Positions 45,329 through 55,521 of a stretch of DNA of 64,000 bases are shown here, one piece after another. This DNA comes from Pseudomonadota bacterium (GTDB lineage Bacteria > Desulfobacterota > Desulfobacteria > Desulfobacterales > RPRI01). Under the pieces are notes generated by a model. That model had not been told where the DNA came from, made no database searches, and saw nothing but the letters and a program-made list of their open reading frames with translations. The stretch spans positions 62,001 to 126,000 of the forward strand of contig JAHITX010000007.1 in the NCBI GenBank assembly GCA_018817425.1. The letters are read 5' to 3'. The position numbers and the translations under genes were made by a program. Numbering within the stretch: position 1 is the first letter of the stretch; the number at the start of each line of letters is the position of its first letter.

Positions 45329-46561
45329 TTGCATCCAAATTCGTATGATACGAAAGCAGTGAAAATGGTACCAGCCAATCGGATCAAATGCATCAGAAGA
45401 AAAAAGCGGCAATCAACAACGGTATATCAGTATCAAAAGAATTGCCGTTATCTTGCCCAGATAGCCGATGGCTTAAAAGAAGCCGGCGCGGAGGAACTAT
45501 CCGAACTCGGCGCCGAAGATATCAGTCCTGATTACAGCGGAGTTTATTTTAAAGCTGATAAATCAATACTTTATCGAATTAATTATCAGACAAGGCTTAT
45601 TTCACGCTGCCTCGCTCCTTTAATATCATATGCTTGTAATGATACCGATACGCTATATCAGAAAGCCAAACAGATAGATTGGGAAGATTTTATATCTTCC
45701 GGCAATACCTTTGCCGTATCAGCCAATGTATCCAATAGCGCCATTTCACATTCAAAGTACGCGGCCCTGCGCCTTAAAGATGCAATTGCAGATTATTTCA
45801 AAGAAAAAACCGGCATGCGCCCGAATGTGTCGGTAAGTAATCCGGATATCCAGCTTAACCTTAATATCAGAAACAATGAAGCAGTAATAAGATTCGATAC
45901 TTCAGGCAGTGCGCTTCACAGAAGAGGATACAGAGAAGAAACCGTTTCGGCTCCTATGCAGGAAACTGTGGCTGCCGCAATTATCCGGCTTAGTAAATGG
46001 GATGGTTCTTATCCTTTATATGATCCTATGTGCGGTTCGGGAACTCTTTTGTGTGAAGCGCTCATGCATTATAGTAAAATTCCTGCCGGTATTTTCAGGA
46101 CTCGATTCGGTTTTGAATTTTTGCCCGATTTTGACAACTCTGTCTGGAAGCAGGTAAAAAATGAGGCAGACGGTCACATCATAGAATTGCCGAAAGGACT
46201 GATTGCGGGAAGTGATGTGTCTGCGGAAGCTGTCAGCATGTCGCAAACAAACCTTATGGGGCTTCATTACGGAAAGAATGTAAGCATTGAAAGATCAGAC
46301 TTTAGAAAACTGCCATCCCTTGAGAATCATGTCATTGTTGCCAATCCACCTTACGGCATCCGAATGGGAAAAGACGAGAACCTTAAAATATTTTATAAAG
46401 ATCTTGGTGATTTTTTAAAACAAAAATGCAAAGGCTCGAATGCTTTTATTTTTTTTGGAGATAGAAAGTATATCAAAAACATCGGGCTGGAAGCATCATG
46501 GAAAAAACCGGTCAAAGCCGGCGGCCTTGACGGCAGGCTGGTTAAATACGAGCTGTACTGA
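45329..46561 (+). CDS. THUMP-domain RNA methyltransferase (RlmL-type)
   Basis: Up to 410 residues. A THUMP-like N-terminal half (A-D-G-L-K-E-A-G-A-E-E-L-S-E-L-G-A) is followed by a SAM methyltransferase with D-P-M-C-G-S-G-T-L-L-C-E-A and the catalytic N-P-P-Y-G-I-R-M-G, as in the N-terminal half of RlmL (23S rRNA m2G2445). The start is uncertain: TTG 45329 or ATG 45365, and homologues probably begin near Y-Q-K-N-C-R-Y-L-A (about residue 35). It is a stand-alone enzyme without the RlmK half. Confidence 0.85.
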   Translation: MHPNSYDTKAVKMVPANRIKCIRRKKRQSTTVYQYQKNCRYLAQIADGLKEAGAEELSELGAEDISPDYSGVYFKADKSILYRINYQTRLISRCLAPLISYACNDTDTLYQKAKQIDWEDFISSGNTFAVSANVSNSAISHSKYAALRLKDAIADYFKEKTGMRPNVSVSNPDIQLNLNIRNNEAVIRFDTSGSALHRRGYREETVSAPMQETVAAAIIRLSKWDGSYPLYDPMCGSGTLLCEALMHYSKIPAGIFRTRFGFEFLPDFDNSVWKQVKNEADGHIIELPKGLIAGSDVSAEAVSMSQTNLMGLHYGKNVSIERSDFRKLPSLENHVIVANPPYGIRMGKDENLKIFYKDLGDFLKQKCKGSNAFIFFGDRKYIKNIGLEASWKKPVKAGGLDGRLVKYELY

Positions 46562-46564
46562 TAA

Positions 46565-46599
46565 TAAAAAAGCGGGCTCCAAAAAGATTGCGAACCCGC
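46565..46599 (-). terminator. Terminator of the secreted repeat-protein gene
   Basis: Minus-strand GCGGGTTC pairs with GAGCCCGC (46599-46592 with 46579-46572, one G-U), followed by TTTTTTATT. It lies about 48 nt after the stop at 46647. Confidence 0.75.
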
Positions 46600-46646
46600 A
46601 TGTCAAATTAAAAGACAACACCCTAAATTCTTGGTGTATTATGAAA

Positions 46647-47096
46647 TCATCCCTTGCATGAGCCGTCTTTTAAACGATCCTGGTCTCTTAAACGATCCTG
46701 ACTTCTTGTACGATTTTGGGTTCTCGTGGCAGCAAACAAATTACCGGCATTGCGATCTGTGAAATCCTGGCAGGAATCATCCATTAAACGATCCTGGTCT
46801 TTGGTACGATCACCGATTCTGTCGGCAGCATAGAGTTCTCCGATATGATTATCTGTTAAATCTGTCTGACAGGAGCCGTCCTTTAAACGATCCTGGTCTT
46901 TGTCACGATCACGGGTTCTGTCGGCAGCATAAAGTTTTCCGATATAATTATCTGTTAAATCTGTCTGACAGGAGCCGTCCTTTAAACGATCCTGACCTTT
47001 GGTACGATCACGATCCTGATCCCCGGCAATAACAATACTTGCACTACAGAACAGAACAACCAATACTAAAATTGTTGACTTACGCCAAATTGACAT
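46647..47096 (-). CDS. Secreted Asp/Arg-rich protein with 33-residue tandem repeats
   Basis: 149 residues. A signal peptide (cut near V-I-A-G-D) is followed by three tandem units of 33 (the last 32) residues, D-Q-D-R-L-K-D-G-S-C-Q-T-D-L-T-D-N-x-I-G, then x-L-Y-A-A-D-R-x-R-D-R, and a partial unit at the end. Each unit has one cysteine, so disulfides or metal binding are possible. The 99-bp DNA repeat is nearly exact between units 1 and 2 (offset between 46861 and 46960), suggesting recent expansion. No family recognised. A GGAGG-type site precedes the ATG. Confidence 0.75.
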   Translation of the reverse strand: MSIWRKSTILVLVVLFCSASIVIAGDQDRDRTKGQDRLKDGSCQTDLTDNYIGKLYAADRTRDRDKDQDRLKDGSCQTDLTDNHIGELYAADRIGDRTKDQDRLMDDSCQDFTDRNAGNLFAATRTQNRTRSQDRLRDQDRLKDGSCKG

Positions 47097-47553
47097 GACT
47101 CTCCTCCTTTTTGTTAAAATTAGATTTGTTTTTTTACTTAATTTTCACTCCCGGAATAAAAATAAATGATAATACAAATTATCGTTTTAAAATGATTTAC
47201 GTCCGACGGCAAAGAAGGTCACATTTTTTTTAAGATCGACATAAAAAATATCGTTATGAAGAATATCATTGTTCTGCCAGTTTAATTCAAATTTCAGGGA
47301 TGATGTCATATTTGATTTCTATATTTACAAGTTATCTTATATATTTAAAAAAACCTTTTATAAACTCGTTTTTTTCTTTCCAATAAATAAATTTTATTCT
47401 TTACTTTATTCTAATATTTCCCTAACAATACCCAAAAAATTATAAATGTGATTTGTAGATCATTTTCTTTTTGCTTTAGCTGATCAAATTGATTTTTCAC
47501 TATACAACCTATTGTAATTAAAAATATATTATAAATATTATACGGATAATTAT
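47097..47553. other. Divergent intergenic region between the repeat-protein and PiT genes
   Basis: 457 bp, very AT-rich, containing the promoters of two divergent genes. No gene seen. Confidence 0.55.
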
Positions 47554-49806
47554 ATGGAAATCTATGTATTTGCGGTAGGCATATTGTTTGCCGTGGCAAG
47601 TATGGATCTAATTTTTGGTGTCAGCAATGATGCAGTTAATTTTCTTAATTCATCAGTTGGCTCCCGTGTGGCTCCCAGGCATATAATTATGATTGTGGCA
47701 AGTCTTGGCATACTTGCTGGTGTTACTTTTTCAGGCGGTATGATGGAGGTAGTCCGAAAAGGGATATTTCATCCCAAATACTTTATTATGCCTGAGTTAA
47801 TAACAATTTTCCTTGCTGTTATGATAACCGATATACTGCTTCTTGATATTTTCAACACATTCGGCTTACCCACATCCACAACAGTTTCCATTGTTTTCGA
47901 GCTGCTTGGAGCGGCCATTGCCGTATCTATTGTAAAGATCACACACAATGACCAGAGCTTGATGGCACTTTTGGAATATATAAATACAGCAAAGGCATTG
48001 AGCATAATATCGGGTATACTGCTTTCTGTGTTTATAGCATTTATTTGTGGAGCGTTAGCCCAGTTTGTTACACGACTGGCTTTTACCTTTGATTATGAAA
48101 AAAGGTTGCGCCGCTATGGTGGAGTATGGTGCGGTCTTGCCCTTACGATGATAATATATTTTATCTTAATCAAGGGCGCAAAAGGGGCATCTTTCATGAG
48201 TCCCGATATGGTTGTGTGGATTAAAACCCATACCTGGAATATATTGGGTTATGGTTTTATAGGTTTTGCATTACTGGCCCAATTTTTAACTTTATTTACA
48301 AAATTTAATATTCTAAAGTTCATTGTTCTTGCCGGCACTTTTGCTCTTGCCATGGCCTTTGCCGCAAATGACCTTGTCAATTTTATCGGCGTTCCTTTAG
48401 CCGGATATCATGCATTTACACTGGCCAAAGCCAGCACCGATCCCTTAACCATTCCTATGGCAGCAATGCAAAATCAAATTCATACCAATACTTTTTTTCT
48501 TCTGGGCGCCGGGGGTATTATGGTGCTTACGCTATGGTTATCCCGCAAAGCACGTTCAGTTACCAAAACCATGGTTAACTTAAGCCGGCAGGATGAAGGG
48601 CTTGAAAGATTTGATACATCCCGATTATCCCGCATTATGGTGCGAACGGTAATCTGGGTAATAAATACTTCAAACAAAATTTGCCCGGAATCTATGCGCT
48701 TATGGTGCAGTAAAAGATTTGATGCAAGCAATGTTCAGCCCGTTGCTGGATATAATGGTGCTATTCCTGAATTTGATTTACTCCGTGCAAGTGTCAACCT
48801 TGTAGTAGCAAGCGCCCTTGTCTCATTGGCAACCAGCATGAAACTTCCCCTTTCAACTACTTATGTTACGTTTATGGTCGCCATGGGCGCATCTCTGGCA
48901 GATCAGGCCTGGGGTTCTGAAAGTGCCGTCTATCGGGTTACAGGAGTTTTGACCGTTATTGGCGGATGGTTTTTTACCGCCTTTAGTGCATTTACTATAT
49001 CATTAATTTTTGCCTTTGTGCTTTCTTACACTAACAAATGGGCAGCTATTGTTCTATTATTGTCTGTGGTTGGACTTATAATCTTCAGAAATTTCAAGAT
49101 TCATGGCCACAGGGAAAAAGCGGTTGAAGAGCTGGAATTGTTGGATTTGAAGAGAGTGACCGATGCCAATTTTGCCGAGCGGACTTGTTTTGAGCATACC
49201 GGGCGTTATTTGAAAATAGTCCGGAAAAATCTGACCTTATGTTTTGACGGCATTCTTACCCAGGATCGTAAGCAATTGAAGGAATTGCGTAGTGGAACAA
49301 GCAAAATTCAGACATGGTCCAATATTATAGTGGCTAACATATTTAAGACGCTGCGGCTATTGCAGCAAGATGAAGCTAAAAACGAAAACGCCGCTAAGTA
49401 TTCCTATGTTGTCTCCGCATTGCAGGAAATTGCCGAGAGTCTGCGCGATATGATACTTAGATGCCATGTGCATACTTCAAACCAGCATTCAGGTCTCTTG
49501 CCTGAACAGAAAAAAGAACTTCAACAGGTACAAAAATTTGTTGAGTTGCTGCTTGACGATACCTCCCGTATTCTGCTTAACCGTGAAACGTTTCGCTATC
49601 GAGAAATTGCGGCTCATTATGTGGCGCTTAAACAATTTCTTGAAGATATTGACCACAAACAAGTGGAAAGAATTTGCTGTAACGAATCAAAAACCAGGCT
49701 TAGCATACTGTTTTACGGTATCAATAATGCCTGTCTGAAAATAAGCGAGCAAACGCTGCAACTGCTTAATATATTTGATGATATATTTAAACTGGATAAA
49801 GAATGA
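47554..49806 (+). CDS. pit: PiT-family inorganic phosphate transporter with C-terminal regulatory domain
   Basis: 750 residues. The duplicated PiT signature occurs as G-V-S-N-D-A-V-N-F-L (about residue 25) and A-A-N-D-L-V-N-F-I-G-V-P (about 270). About 12 helices extend to residue 520. A cytoplasmic helical tail (residues 545-750) resembles a PhoU-like bundle. PiT carriers move metal-phosphate with H+ or Na+. The tail makes it longer than E. coli PitA (499) and may replace a separate PhoU-like partner. Confidence 0.92.
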   Translation: MEIYVFAVGILFAVASMDLIFGVSNDAVNFLNSSVGSRVAPRHIIMIVASLGILAGVTFSGGMMEVVRKGIFHPKYFIMPELITIFLAVMITDILLLDIFNTFGLPTSTTVSIVFELLGAAIAVSIVKITHNDQSLMALLEYINTAKALSIISGILLSVFIAFICGALAQFVTRLAFTFDYEKRLRRYGGVWCGLALTMIIYFILIKGAKGASFMSPDMVVWIKTHTWNILGYGFIGFALLAQFLTLFTKFNILKFIVLAGTFALAMAFAANDLVNFIGVPLAGYHAFTLAKASTDPLTIPMAAMQNQIHTNTFFLLGAGGIMVLTLWLSRKARSVTKTMVNLSRQDEGLERFDTSRLSRIMVRTVIWVINTSNKICPESMRLWCSKRFDASNVQPVAGYNGAIPEFDLLRASVNLVVASALVSLATSMKLPLSTTYVTFMVAMGASLADQAWGSESAVYRVTGVLTVIGGWFFTAFSAFTISLIFAFVLSYTNKWAAIVLLLSVVGLIIFRNFKIHGHREKAVEELELLDLKRVTDANFAERTCFEHTGRYLKIVRKNLTLCFDGILTQDRKQLKELRSGTSKIQTWSNIIVANIFKTLRLLQQDEAKNENAAKYSYVVSALQEIAESLRDMILRCHVHTSNQHSGLLPEQKKELQQVQKFVELLLDDTSRILLNRETFRYREIAAHYVALKQFLEDIDHKQVERICCNESKTRLSILFYGINNACLKISEQTLQLLNIFDDIFKLDKE

Positions 49807-50129
49807 TTTAGTATGAAGCACCCCCTTCAACGGATTATTATAAAATAAATAACGTATAAACACCATAAAGAAAGCTCCACCCAGAGGTATCGAATCATTT
49901 AGCCCTGTTACAAGAAAAACTCCGCCCATTTTCTGATTAAATTATGGGCGTTGCACTCGGTATATTCAGCTGATCGGCAAAATAGTATAGTATTCTGTTA
50001 TACGGGATAAGCTGAAACTGTGACATATAGACAGAATGTGTTTGAGACCCATCCCATATTGAACTGCTTTTGTAACACCTTCAGGAAAAGGGGCGATAAA
50101 CTGTTTGCCTTCATCGTCTTCAGTGGAGC
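49807..50129. other. Intergenic stretch with possible transposon debris
   Basis: 323 bp between pit and the istA relic. Nothing definite; short frames near 50000-50130 may be the decayed continuation of the transposase. Confidence 0.4.
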
Positions 50130-50523
50130 CTTAAGCCGGACCATTATCTGGAGTTGATCCAACAAAGGCCCCAGGCCTTTTTCTCGGCACGTCCTATCCG
50201 GCAATGGCGCAGCAGTTGGCCGAACTGTCTGGAACGGCTTTTAGAACTTTTCATAAAAAAGCAGGGAGCTACAAAAGGTGTTAAAGATTTTATCTCCGTA
50301 TTAATGCTGTAACAAGGACCATGACACCAAGATAATTGAAACAGCCATAGAAAAAGCCCTTTATGCCAATACCGGATTAAGCGATGCGGTAAAACATATT
50401 TTGCTAAATGGCCAGGTTACCCATTTTGGTTCTTTGGAAAATTGGCACACATTTCCACCTCCAGATGTTTCTGTTTATCAACAGATCGGAGGTTATACAT
50501 TCGCTTTCACTCCTTTTTTTTAA
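50130..50523 (+). pseudogene. istA (IS21-type transposase) 3' fragment with frameshift
   Basis: From 50130 one frame reads L-K-P-D-H-Y-L-E-L-I-Q-Q-R-P and A-R-P-I-R-Q-W to L-M-L, then a stop. After a one-base insertion (CTGTAACAAG in place of CTGTACAAG) a second frame continues K-D-H-D-T-K-I-I-E-T-A and ends F-P-P-P-D-V-S-V-Y-Q-Q-I-G-G, the usual IstA end. The N-terminal and catalytic parts and istB are absent. Confidence 0.75.
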
Positions 50524-50725
50524 ACCATCTGCAACCAACGGTAACAAGCAAAACAGCCAGACCTATGCCGCCGCATCCTAAACAGGATGAGCAATTCCCG
50601 CCATTGCACTTAGACAAAGCCGCCAGACCGGCCAAACCGCTTGAAGCGCCGAGCACTCCGAACAGGAACGTTTCCTTGATCTTCTTCCGGGTTAAAGCTT
50701 TAAATTCATGTTTATCCGCGTTCAT
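50507..50725 (-). CDS. Small cysteine-rich membrane protein
   Basis: 72 residues. A basic N-terminus is followed by two hydrophobic segments around a cysteine cluster (S-K-C-N-G-G-N-C-S-S-C-L-G-C-G-G) and a lysine-rich end. The start at 50725 is chosen over 50767 because it follows AGGATAAACAG. The cysteines could bind metal or a cluster at the membrane. It ends inside the decayed istA tail and may be the last gene of the TonB/polyferredoxin unit. Confidence 0.55.
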   Translation of the reverse strand: MNADKHEFKALTRKKIKETFLFGVLGASSGLAGLAALSKCNGGNCSSCLGCGGIGLAVLLVTVGCRWFKKKE

Positions 50726-50908
50726 CTGTTTATCCTGTAAAATGGAGGGCGGCTGTGTAACCCACATAAGCGCTAAGTTAGTTTATTAAGTTCATCAATA
50801 AAAACGATCCTCGATATCATACCGTTTATCTTCCTTCGACATTCATTATTCCTTGTTCTAAATTCGATATTCAAATTACTTTCATATAATTGCTATAGTT
50901 TAATTGAC

Positions 50909-51787
50909 TTAACGCTTATGTGTTTGCCCCCCCGGCACGCGGCTCAACAATCCTGGCTCCACCTTTCCAAAGGTAATAGCGCCCTGAGGACAGGCCGTTA
51001 AGCAGTTCCCGCAGGGCATACACGAAAGATGGTCGATACGTGCCGTATCATTGATCTCAACGGCCCAGACTGGACATACTTCTTTGCATTTGCCGCAGCC
51101 ATTACATTTTTCGGCAGATATAAAAAATCTTTTGCCAAACCGTTGGCCAAACCGGTTTGAAAGGGCATCCAGCGCTCCAATGGGGCATAGCAAATTGCAG
51201 TATCCCCTTCCTCCTTTTGCCAGAAATCCAAGTAAAACCACTAAACCAAGATTGATGATTCCTGCCGTCCTGAAAAAGTAGGCAAGATCCGCAGGGGAAA
51301 AGGCCGCACCAAACATTCGGGGAATTGTGGCAAAATTACAGTAGTTACAGCAAAGACTGCCGATTCCAAATGCCGCCGCTAAAAAATATACGGACAAATA
51401 CCCGTACCGGAAGGCCGGTGCCGGAATCCTGGAAAAATCGATTTTAAGAAACCGTGGAACTAGGCGGCTTCCCAACTCCATAGCCCCGCCCACCGGGCAT
51501 AAGTGGCTGCACCAGTAACGCCCCCAAAATAAGGTGGATATCAGAACCCCAAACACCAGGGCAACTCCCATATAACTTCTCAGATATCCTGCAAAATAGG
51601 CACTTGCTGATATACCATTGCGCCAGACAAAAAACATACGGGGACACCATGTGCCGCAAAAATTGCTGTCTGCTGTAAATTGGAAAACAAAGGATAAGGG
51701 CGGCAAAAACAAGAAAAGAGACAGAAGCATAATCGCAAACCTATACCTTGTCATAAAACCCTTTTCAGTGCGGGTAAACGGTTTCAT
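50909..51787 (-). CDS. NapH/YccM-type membrane polyferredoxin
   Basis: About 292 residues. Four to five transmembrane helices are interrupted by C-S-H-L-C-P-V-G and C-N-L-L-C-P-I-G, then two [4Fe-4S] motifs at the C-terminus: C-N-G-C-G-K-C-K-E-V-C-P and C-M-P-C-G-N-C-L-T-A-C-P. Such proteins bring electrons across or to the membrane surface. ATG at 51787 is chosen, with AAGGAAAAGGAAAACACAG upstream; it overlaps the previous gene by 23 nt. Its place downstream of a TonB receptor suggests reduction of an imported metal or cofactor (inference). Confidence 0.85.
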   Translation of the reverse strand: MKPFTRTEKGFMTRYRFAIMLLSLFLFLPPLSFVFQFTADSNFCGTWCPRMFFVWRNGISASAYFAGYLRSYMGVALVFGVLISTLFWGRYWCSHLCPVGGAMELGSRLVPRFLKIDFSRIPAPAFRYGYLSVYFLAAAFGIGSLCCNYCNFATIPRMFGAAFSPADLAYFFRTAGIINLGLVVLLGFLAKGGRGYCNLLCPIGALDALSNRFGQRFGKRFFISAEKCNGCGKCKEVCPVWAVEINDTARIDHLSCMPCGNCLTACPQGAITFGKVEPGLLSRVPGGQTHKR

Positions 51788-52292
51788 CTGTGTTTTCCTT
51801 TTCCTTAAAGATAATTGGGACGCGCAACAGGGAATTACCGGACCCGGTATCGTAGAATGCCAATGAATATTTTTTGCCAACTGTTTTATGGTTTGGGTCC
51901 GTTAATTTGTTTTTGCCGGATACAGGTCTCATAACAAGCCAAAGGGAAATGCGATCTCCAGGTTTAAGATCATAGAAGATATTATCCTGAAATCTTGGTT
52001 TATCGCGAAAACCCATATCCACAATTGGTTCCGCCGAAAAAAGTTCATAATTCATGGGCAAACTCCCTTCCAGAACCACCCGTGCATCTCCATGATAAGG
52101 AGGCAGAATTTTTGCCGTAACAATCTGTGTATAACGCTTTTTACCGCCTGTATAGTAGGATGGGTGCCGGGCTTTTCCTCCCCGTTCGGAAATCAGCCCT
52201 ATGGCATGGCCGGAATCGCCCCACCGGTAAACGGCGGCAAAAAGTGAAAGCCCGGCAGAAAGTATAAACACCAGGGTTTTTTTGTATCGCAT
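51765..52292 (-). CDS. Periplasmic/membrane-anchored protein of unknown function in the TonB cluster
   Basis: 175 residues with an N-terminal signal or anchor (K-K-T-L-V-F-I-L-S-A-G-L-S-L-F-A). The remainder is strand-rich without recognised motif, with F-Y-D-L-K-P-G-D-R-I-S-L-W-L as a likely beta-sandwich segment. It lies between the TonB receptor (10 nt gap) and the polyferredoxin gene (overlap), so it belongs to that transport or reduction unit. Confidence 0.7.
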   Translation of the reverse strand: MRYKKTLVFILSAGLSLFAAVYRWGDSGHAIGLISERGGKARHPSYYTGGKKRYTQIVTAKILPPYHGDARVVLEGSLPMNYELFSAEPIVDMGFRDKPRFQDNIFYDLKPGDRISLWLVMRPVSGKNKLTDPNHKTVGKKYSLAFYDTGSGNSLLRVPIIFKEKENTDETVYPH

Positions 52293-52302
52293 TTGTTAAC
52301 CT

Positions 52303-54468
52303 TTAGAATTTGCAAGTTAAGCGGAGCATAAGAGTCCGGGGAGACGCCGGTGTGTAACGAATAACACCCCGTGTATCTTTTTGTACCTCAACAGCATAGA
52401 ATTCATCAAACAGATTGCGCGCATCAAGACTTATGTCGATTGATCCGATTTCATAGGCAATCATGGCGTTGGTAACGAATTCGTAGCCTTCGTATTTTTC
52501 GGAATTGGCATTATCTATATAATAGGAACCCCAATAAAGGGTTTCAATTCTGAATCGAAAACCGGACGGATGACGATAGGAGCCGGAAAAAGAGAATTGA
52601 TTTTCCGGCACAAATGGCAAGGTGTTGCCGTTTGTGTCCAGATTGATTACCGTCCCATTCACATTGATCGGTTCGGAAAATTCATCAAAGGTGTAATCCG
52701 TATAAGAATAAGCACCTCCAACTTTGAGCGCGGGTGTGACAAACCAGTAACAGGAAAATTCAAACCCTTTTTTGTTCGTTTTTCCTGAGTTCACATACTG
52801 CGTTTCACCGCCGGTTCCAATTACCTGAACAACTTCATTTTTAACCGGGGAAAAGTAAAAGGCCGTATCCAATGACCAGCGCGGGTGACGCGCCTTTAAG
52901 CCTATTTCATAATTATAGATTTTGACCGTATCCAGTTCAGGGTTCTCGCTCAACTCGCTCTCGGTTGGGGTCTGGATGCCCCTGGAAAACTGAGTATAGA
53001 TGTTCAAACCCTCAATCAGCTTATAGGAAATTCCCAACCGGGGGCTAAAATCGCTGAAGGATTTATCAATATCTTCCGGATCAGAAGCCAGAATGTAAGT
53101 TCCGGCAGAATAGTCAAAGGTTTCTGATCTGGAACCGGTAATGTCGAATTTCACCTCATCGTAACGTAAGCCCAGATCCATGATACACCGGTCGGTGGGT
53201 TGAAATGACTCCTGGGCATAAATACCGTATAGATCCGTTTTTCTGTCTTGAGTTTCAATAAGTTCGCCACGGGTATCGGAGAGTACTTCTGTAATCCGGC
53301 CCCCGAATCCGGTGGCATACTGTGCGTATTTGTAATAATCAGTTTCCTGATCATCAAACCGGCCTGTCACACCAAAGGTCAGGGTTCCGGGCCTGTCTGC
53401 AAGTTGATGGGAATGATTGGCCTGTAGGTCCATGCCGTAGGTATTAGTATCCGCATGGTTGATTCTCCCGGTCACAGGATGGCGATGATTCCATGAATTG
53501 ATAAAAAAAACCGGTTGCAGTTCAACGCTGCCTATCTGCTTGGTCCATCTTGAGTAAAAGAAAAAGATCTCCGAATACCGGCCGGAATACTGCCAAGGCC
53601 CTTCGGTCTCCCTGGCTTTACCGGTCTTTAAGTATTCTTTGAACATGTCCTGATCCAGTTTGCCCGGCAATTGAATGGATGCGTCCGTATAACCGAAATA
53701 ATTTTCAAGGGTCGATCCGTCCTCAAACATAAGGGATGCCTGTACCGAACCCTGTGTGCTCTCAAACTCATTCCATCTGCGCCAGTCGTTATCGGTTTCA
53801 CGCCTGCTGGCACTGACAGTGTAATAGAACATATCTCCTGTATTGCCGGAAAAAGACAGATGACCATTAAAGGCATTGGATTCACCAACGCCAAGTTTAG
53901 CAATCCCGCCTTCCCGCTCAAAAGGGCTTTTGGTGATGATATTGATCACACCGCCTGCCGCATTGGCTCCCCACAGGGTTGAATTCGGGCCTTTGACCAC
54001 CTCGACCTGCTTGATCAGTTGTGTGTCTATGAAATCCAGACGTGTAAAACTGTCAGGGTCGGTTATTGGCACACCATCCATAAGCACCATGATATCCCTG
54101 ACACCGTACCGGGCCTTCAGACCCGACCCACGGATAATTAGCCGGGAGTCGTACCCCTGATTCGGAGATTCTATCAGTACTCCTGGCATTCCTTCCAGAA
54201 CCTCCTTAATATTGAACATCCGGGTATTTTCTATTTCATTTTCATCGGCAATTTCCACGCTGGCAGGGATTTCCAGAGTTTGTCTTTTCAAGCGTGTAGC
54301 AGTAACACTGACTTCTTCCAGCATATGTTCCTGCGCCTTGTCTTCTTCCGAATAAACAGGGCAGGCAGTAATTAATAGGATTATAATAAATAAGAAAACG
54401 CCATTTAAAACTCTTACAGCAGTTCTGTGATCATCTGGGCAATGTAATACTTTATATCTTTTTTTCAT
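52303..54468 (-). CDS. TonB-dependent outer-membrane receptor
   Basis: 721 residues. Signal segment (cut near C-P-V-Y-S), a TonB box-like stretch (L-E-E-V-S-V-T-A-T), a plug domain ([34 protein letters not shown]), and a 22-strand-type barrel ending in L-R-L-T-C-K-F. The substrate is not evident; siderophore, cobalamin and metal chelates are the usual choices. It overlaps the DUF6485 gene by 17 nt and leads the unit 54468 to 50507. Confidence 0.92.
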   Translation of the reverse strand: MKKRYKVLHCPDDHRTAVRVLNGVFLFIIILLITACPVYSEEDKAQEHMLEEVSVTATRLKRQTLEIPASVEIADENEIENTRMFNIKEVLEGMPGVLIESPNQGYDSRLIIRGSGLKARYGVRDIMVLMDGVPITDPDSFTRLDFIDTQLIKQVEVVKGPNSTLWGANAAGGVINIITKSPFEREGGIAKLGVGESNAFNGHLSFSGNTGDMFYYTVSASRRETDNDWRRWNEFESTQGSVQASLMFEDGSTLENYFGYTDASIQLPGKLDQDMFKEYLKTGKARETEGPWQYSGRYSEIFFFYSRWTKQIGSVELQPVFFINSWNHRHPVTGRINHADTNTYGMDLQANHSHQLADRPGTLTFGVTGRFDDQETDYYKYAQYATGFGGRITEVLSDTRGELIETQDRKTDLYGIYAQESFQPTDRCIMDLGLRYDEVKFDITGSRSETFDYSAGTYILASDPEDIDKSFSDFSPRLGISYKLIEGLNIYTQFSRGIQTPTESELSENPELDTVKIYNYEIGLKARHPRWSLDTAFYFSPVKNEVVQVIGTGGETQYVNSGKTNKKGFEFSCYWFVTPALKVGGAYSYTDYTFDEFSEPINVNGTVINLDTNGNTLPFVPENQFSFSGSYRHPSGFRFRIETLYWGSYYIDNANSEKYEGYEFVTNAMIAYEIGSIDISLDARNLFDEFYAVEVQKDTRGVIRYTPASPRTLMLRLTCKF

Positions 54469-54655
54469 TTACCAAACGCGCAAAGTGTTCAAAAGATCTG
54501 TCATATGTTTTTTCCGCATCAGCGGAAAAACAGCATCCGGGCAGTTGTCTGCTTTTAAGATGATATTTCAAGCATTCGCAGCAATAGCCTTTTCGTTTAC
54601 AAGGCTCATAACTACAGTTACATGTTGTGAGATTCTTATCGACTTTACATTCCAT
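54452..54655 (-). CDS. DUF6485-type cysteine-rich small protein
   Basis: 67 residues with C-N-C-S-Y-E-P-C[13 protein letters not shown] and L-P-G-C-C-F, the pattern of the uncharacterised DUF6485 family of anaerobes. The seven-plus cysteines and histidine suggest a metal or cluster site. There is no signal peptide. It overlaps the receptor start, so it may be a cytoplasmic metal handler or sensor for that unit (inference). Confidence 0.75.
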   Translation of the reverse strand: MECKVDKNLTTCNCSYEPCKRKGYCCECLKYHLKSRQLPGCCFSADAEKTYDRSFEHFARLVNEKKI

Positions 54656-54662
54656 AATACTA

Positions 54663-55478
54663 TCACTCCTTTTTTTTTATAACTTCGTCTGCCAGCCTTT
54701 TTACTTCTTTAAGATACATCTCCATCCCTACTGCAAAAATAGTATTATGATCTGCATCCGGTATTTTAAGAAATTTCTTGTTTGGTGAAGAGCTTGCATC
54801 AAAAAGCGCCTGCCCGGCACTAAAGGGAATAATATGATCATATTCGGCATGTATGATAAGTACCGGTTTAGCAAAATTTCGCATATTATCTATATTATGA
54901 AGATCGTGTTTCTCATCGATTCCCAACCTGTGGATATCAACTCCTATAAGACTTAACAGCGGAAGGACATTGGCAAATCCGCTTTCTATTATAAGACCGT
55001 CTATCTCATTTTGATAATGTCCGGCAAGTTCAAGAGCAGAAGCACTCCCAAGAGATCTTCCCATAACAATTATCGGCCCGGAATAGTCTTTTTGCTTAAG
55101 CCACTGCATTATGTATTCGAATATCACATGACAGTCGCGCATCATGTTTGTAACTGTAGGAGTTCCTGCTGAGCGACCGTAACCCCTGTAGTCCACAGGA
55201 AGAAAGTTGAAACCTATTTTTGTATATACAGGACCTAAGTCATCATAGTCTGAAACGATTTCACCGTTTCCGTGAAAATAAAGGATCACGGGAGCAGATT
55301 TTTCAGCGCTGTGCAGTTTCGCTCCAATAGATATGCCGTTTTCAACAGGAATAAATATATCTTCCACATCTTTTGAAAATGTTAAAGAGTCTCCCCAATC
55401 CGGCCTTGGATGAAAAAGAAGCGCCAATATCTCCGGCTGGTCAAGTGAAGAATAATCGGCTTTGGAAAAATCGTTCAT
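54663..55478 (-). CDS. Alpha/beta hydrolase
   Basis: 271 residues. H-G-N-G-E oxyanion region, nucleophile elbow G-R-S-L-G (Ser), an Asp in [10 protein letters not shown] and His in D-A-D-H-N-T make a complete triad of the FrsA/YfhR-like (DUF1100/BAAT-like) hydrolases. No signal peptide. Substrate unknown. It starts 44 nt downstream of the phosphoesterase-TPR gene. Confidence 0.88.
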   Translation of the reverse strand: MNDFSKADYSSLDQPEILALLFHPRPDWGDSLTFSKDVEDIFIPVENGISIGAKLHSAEKSAPVILYFHGNGEIVSDYDDLGPVYTKIGFNFLPVDYRGYGRSAGTPTVTNMMRDCHVIFEYIMQWLKQKDYSGPIIVMGRSLGSASALELAGHYQNEIDGLIIESGFANVLPLLSLIGVDIHRLGIDEKHDLHNIDNMRNFAKPVLIIHAEYDHIIPFSAGQALFDASSSPNKKFLKIPDADHNTIFAVGMEMYLKEVKRLADEVIKKKE

Positions 55479-55521
55479 ATGTTAACCTCCATTATTTTAT
55501 TTAACTTGCTGCTCTTTTACT

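Noticed and set aside
46647-47096. CRISPR array
   Set aside because: The 99-bp repeats are in frame within a gene with signal peptide and terminator, and have no unique spacers.
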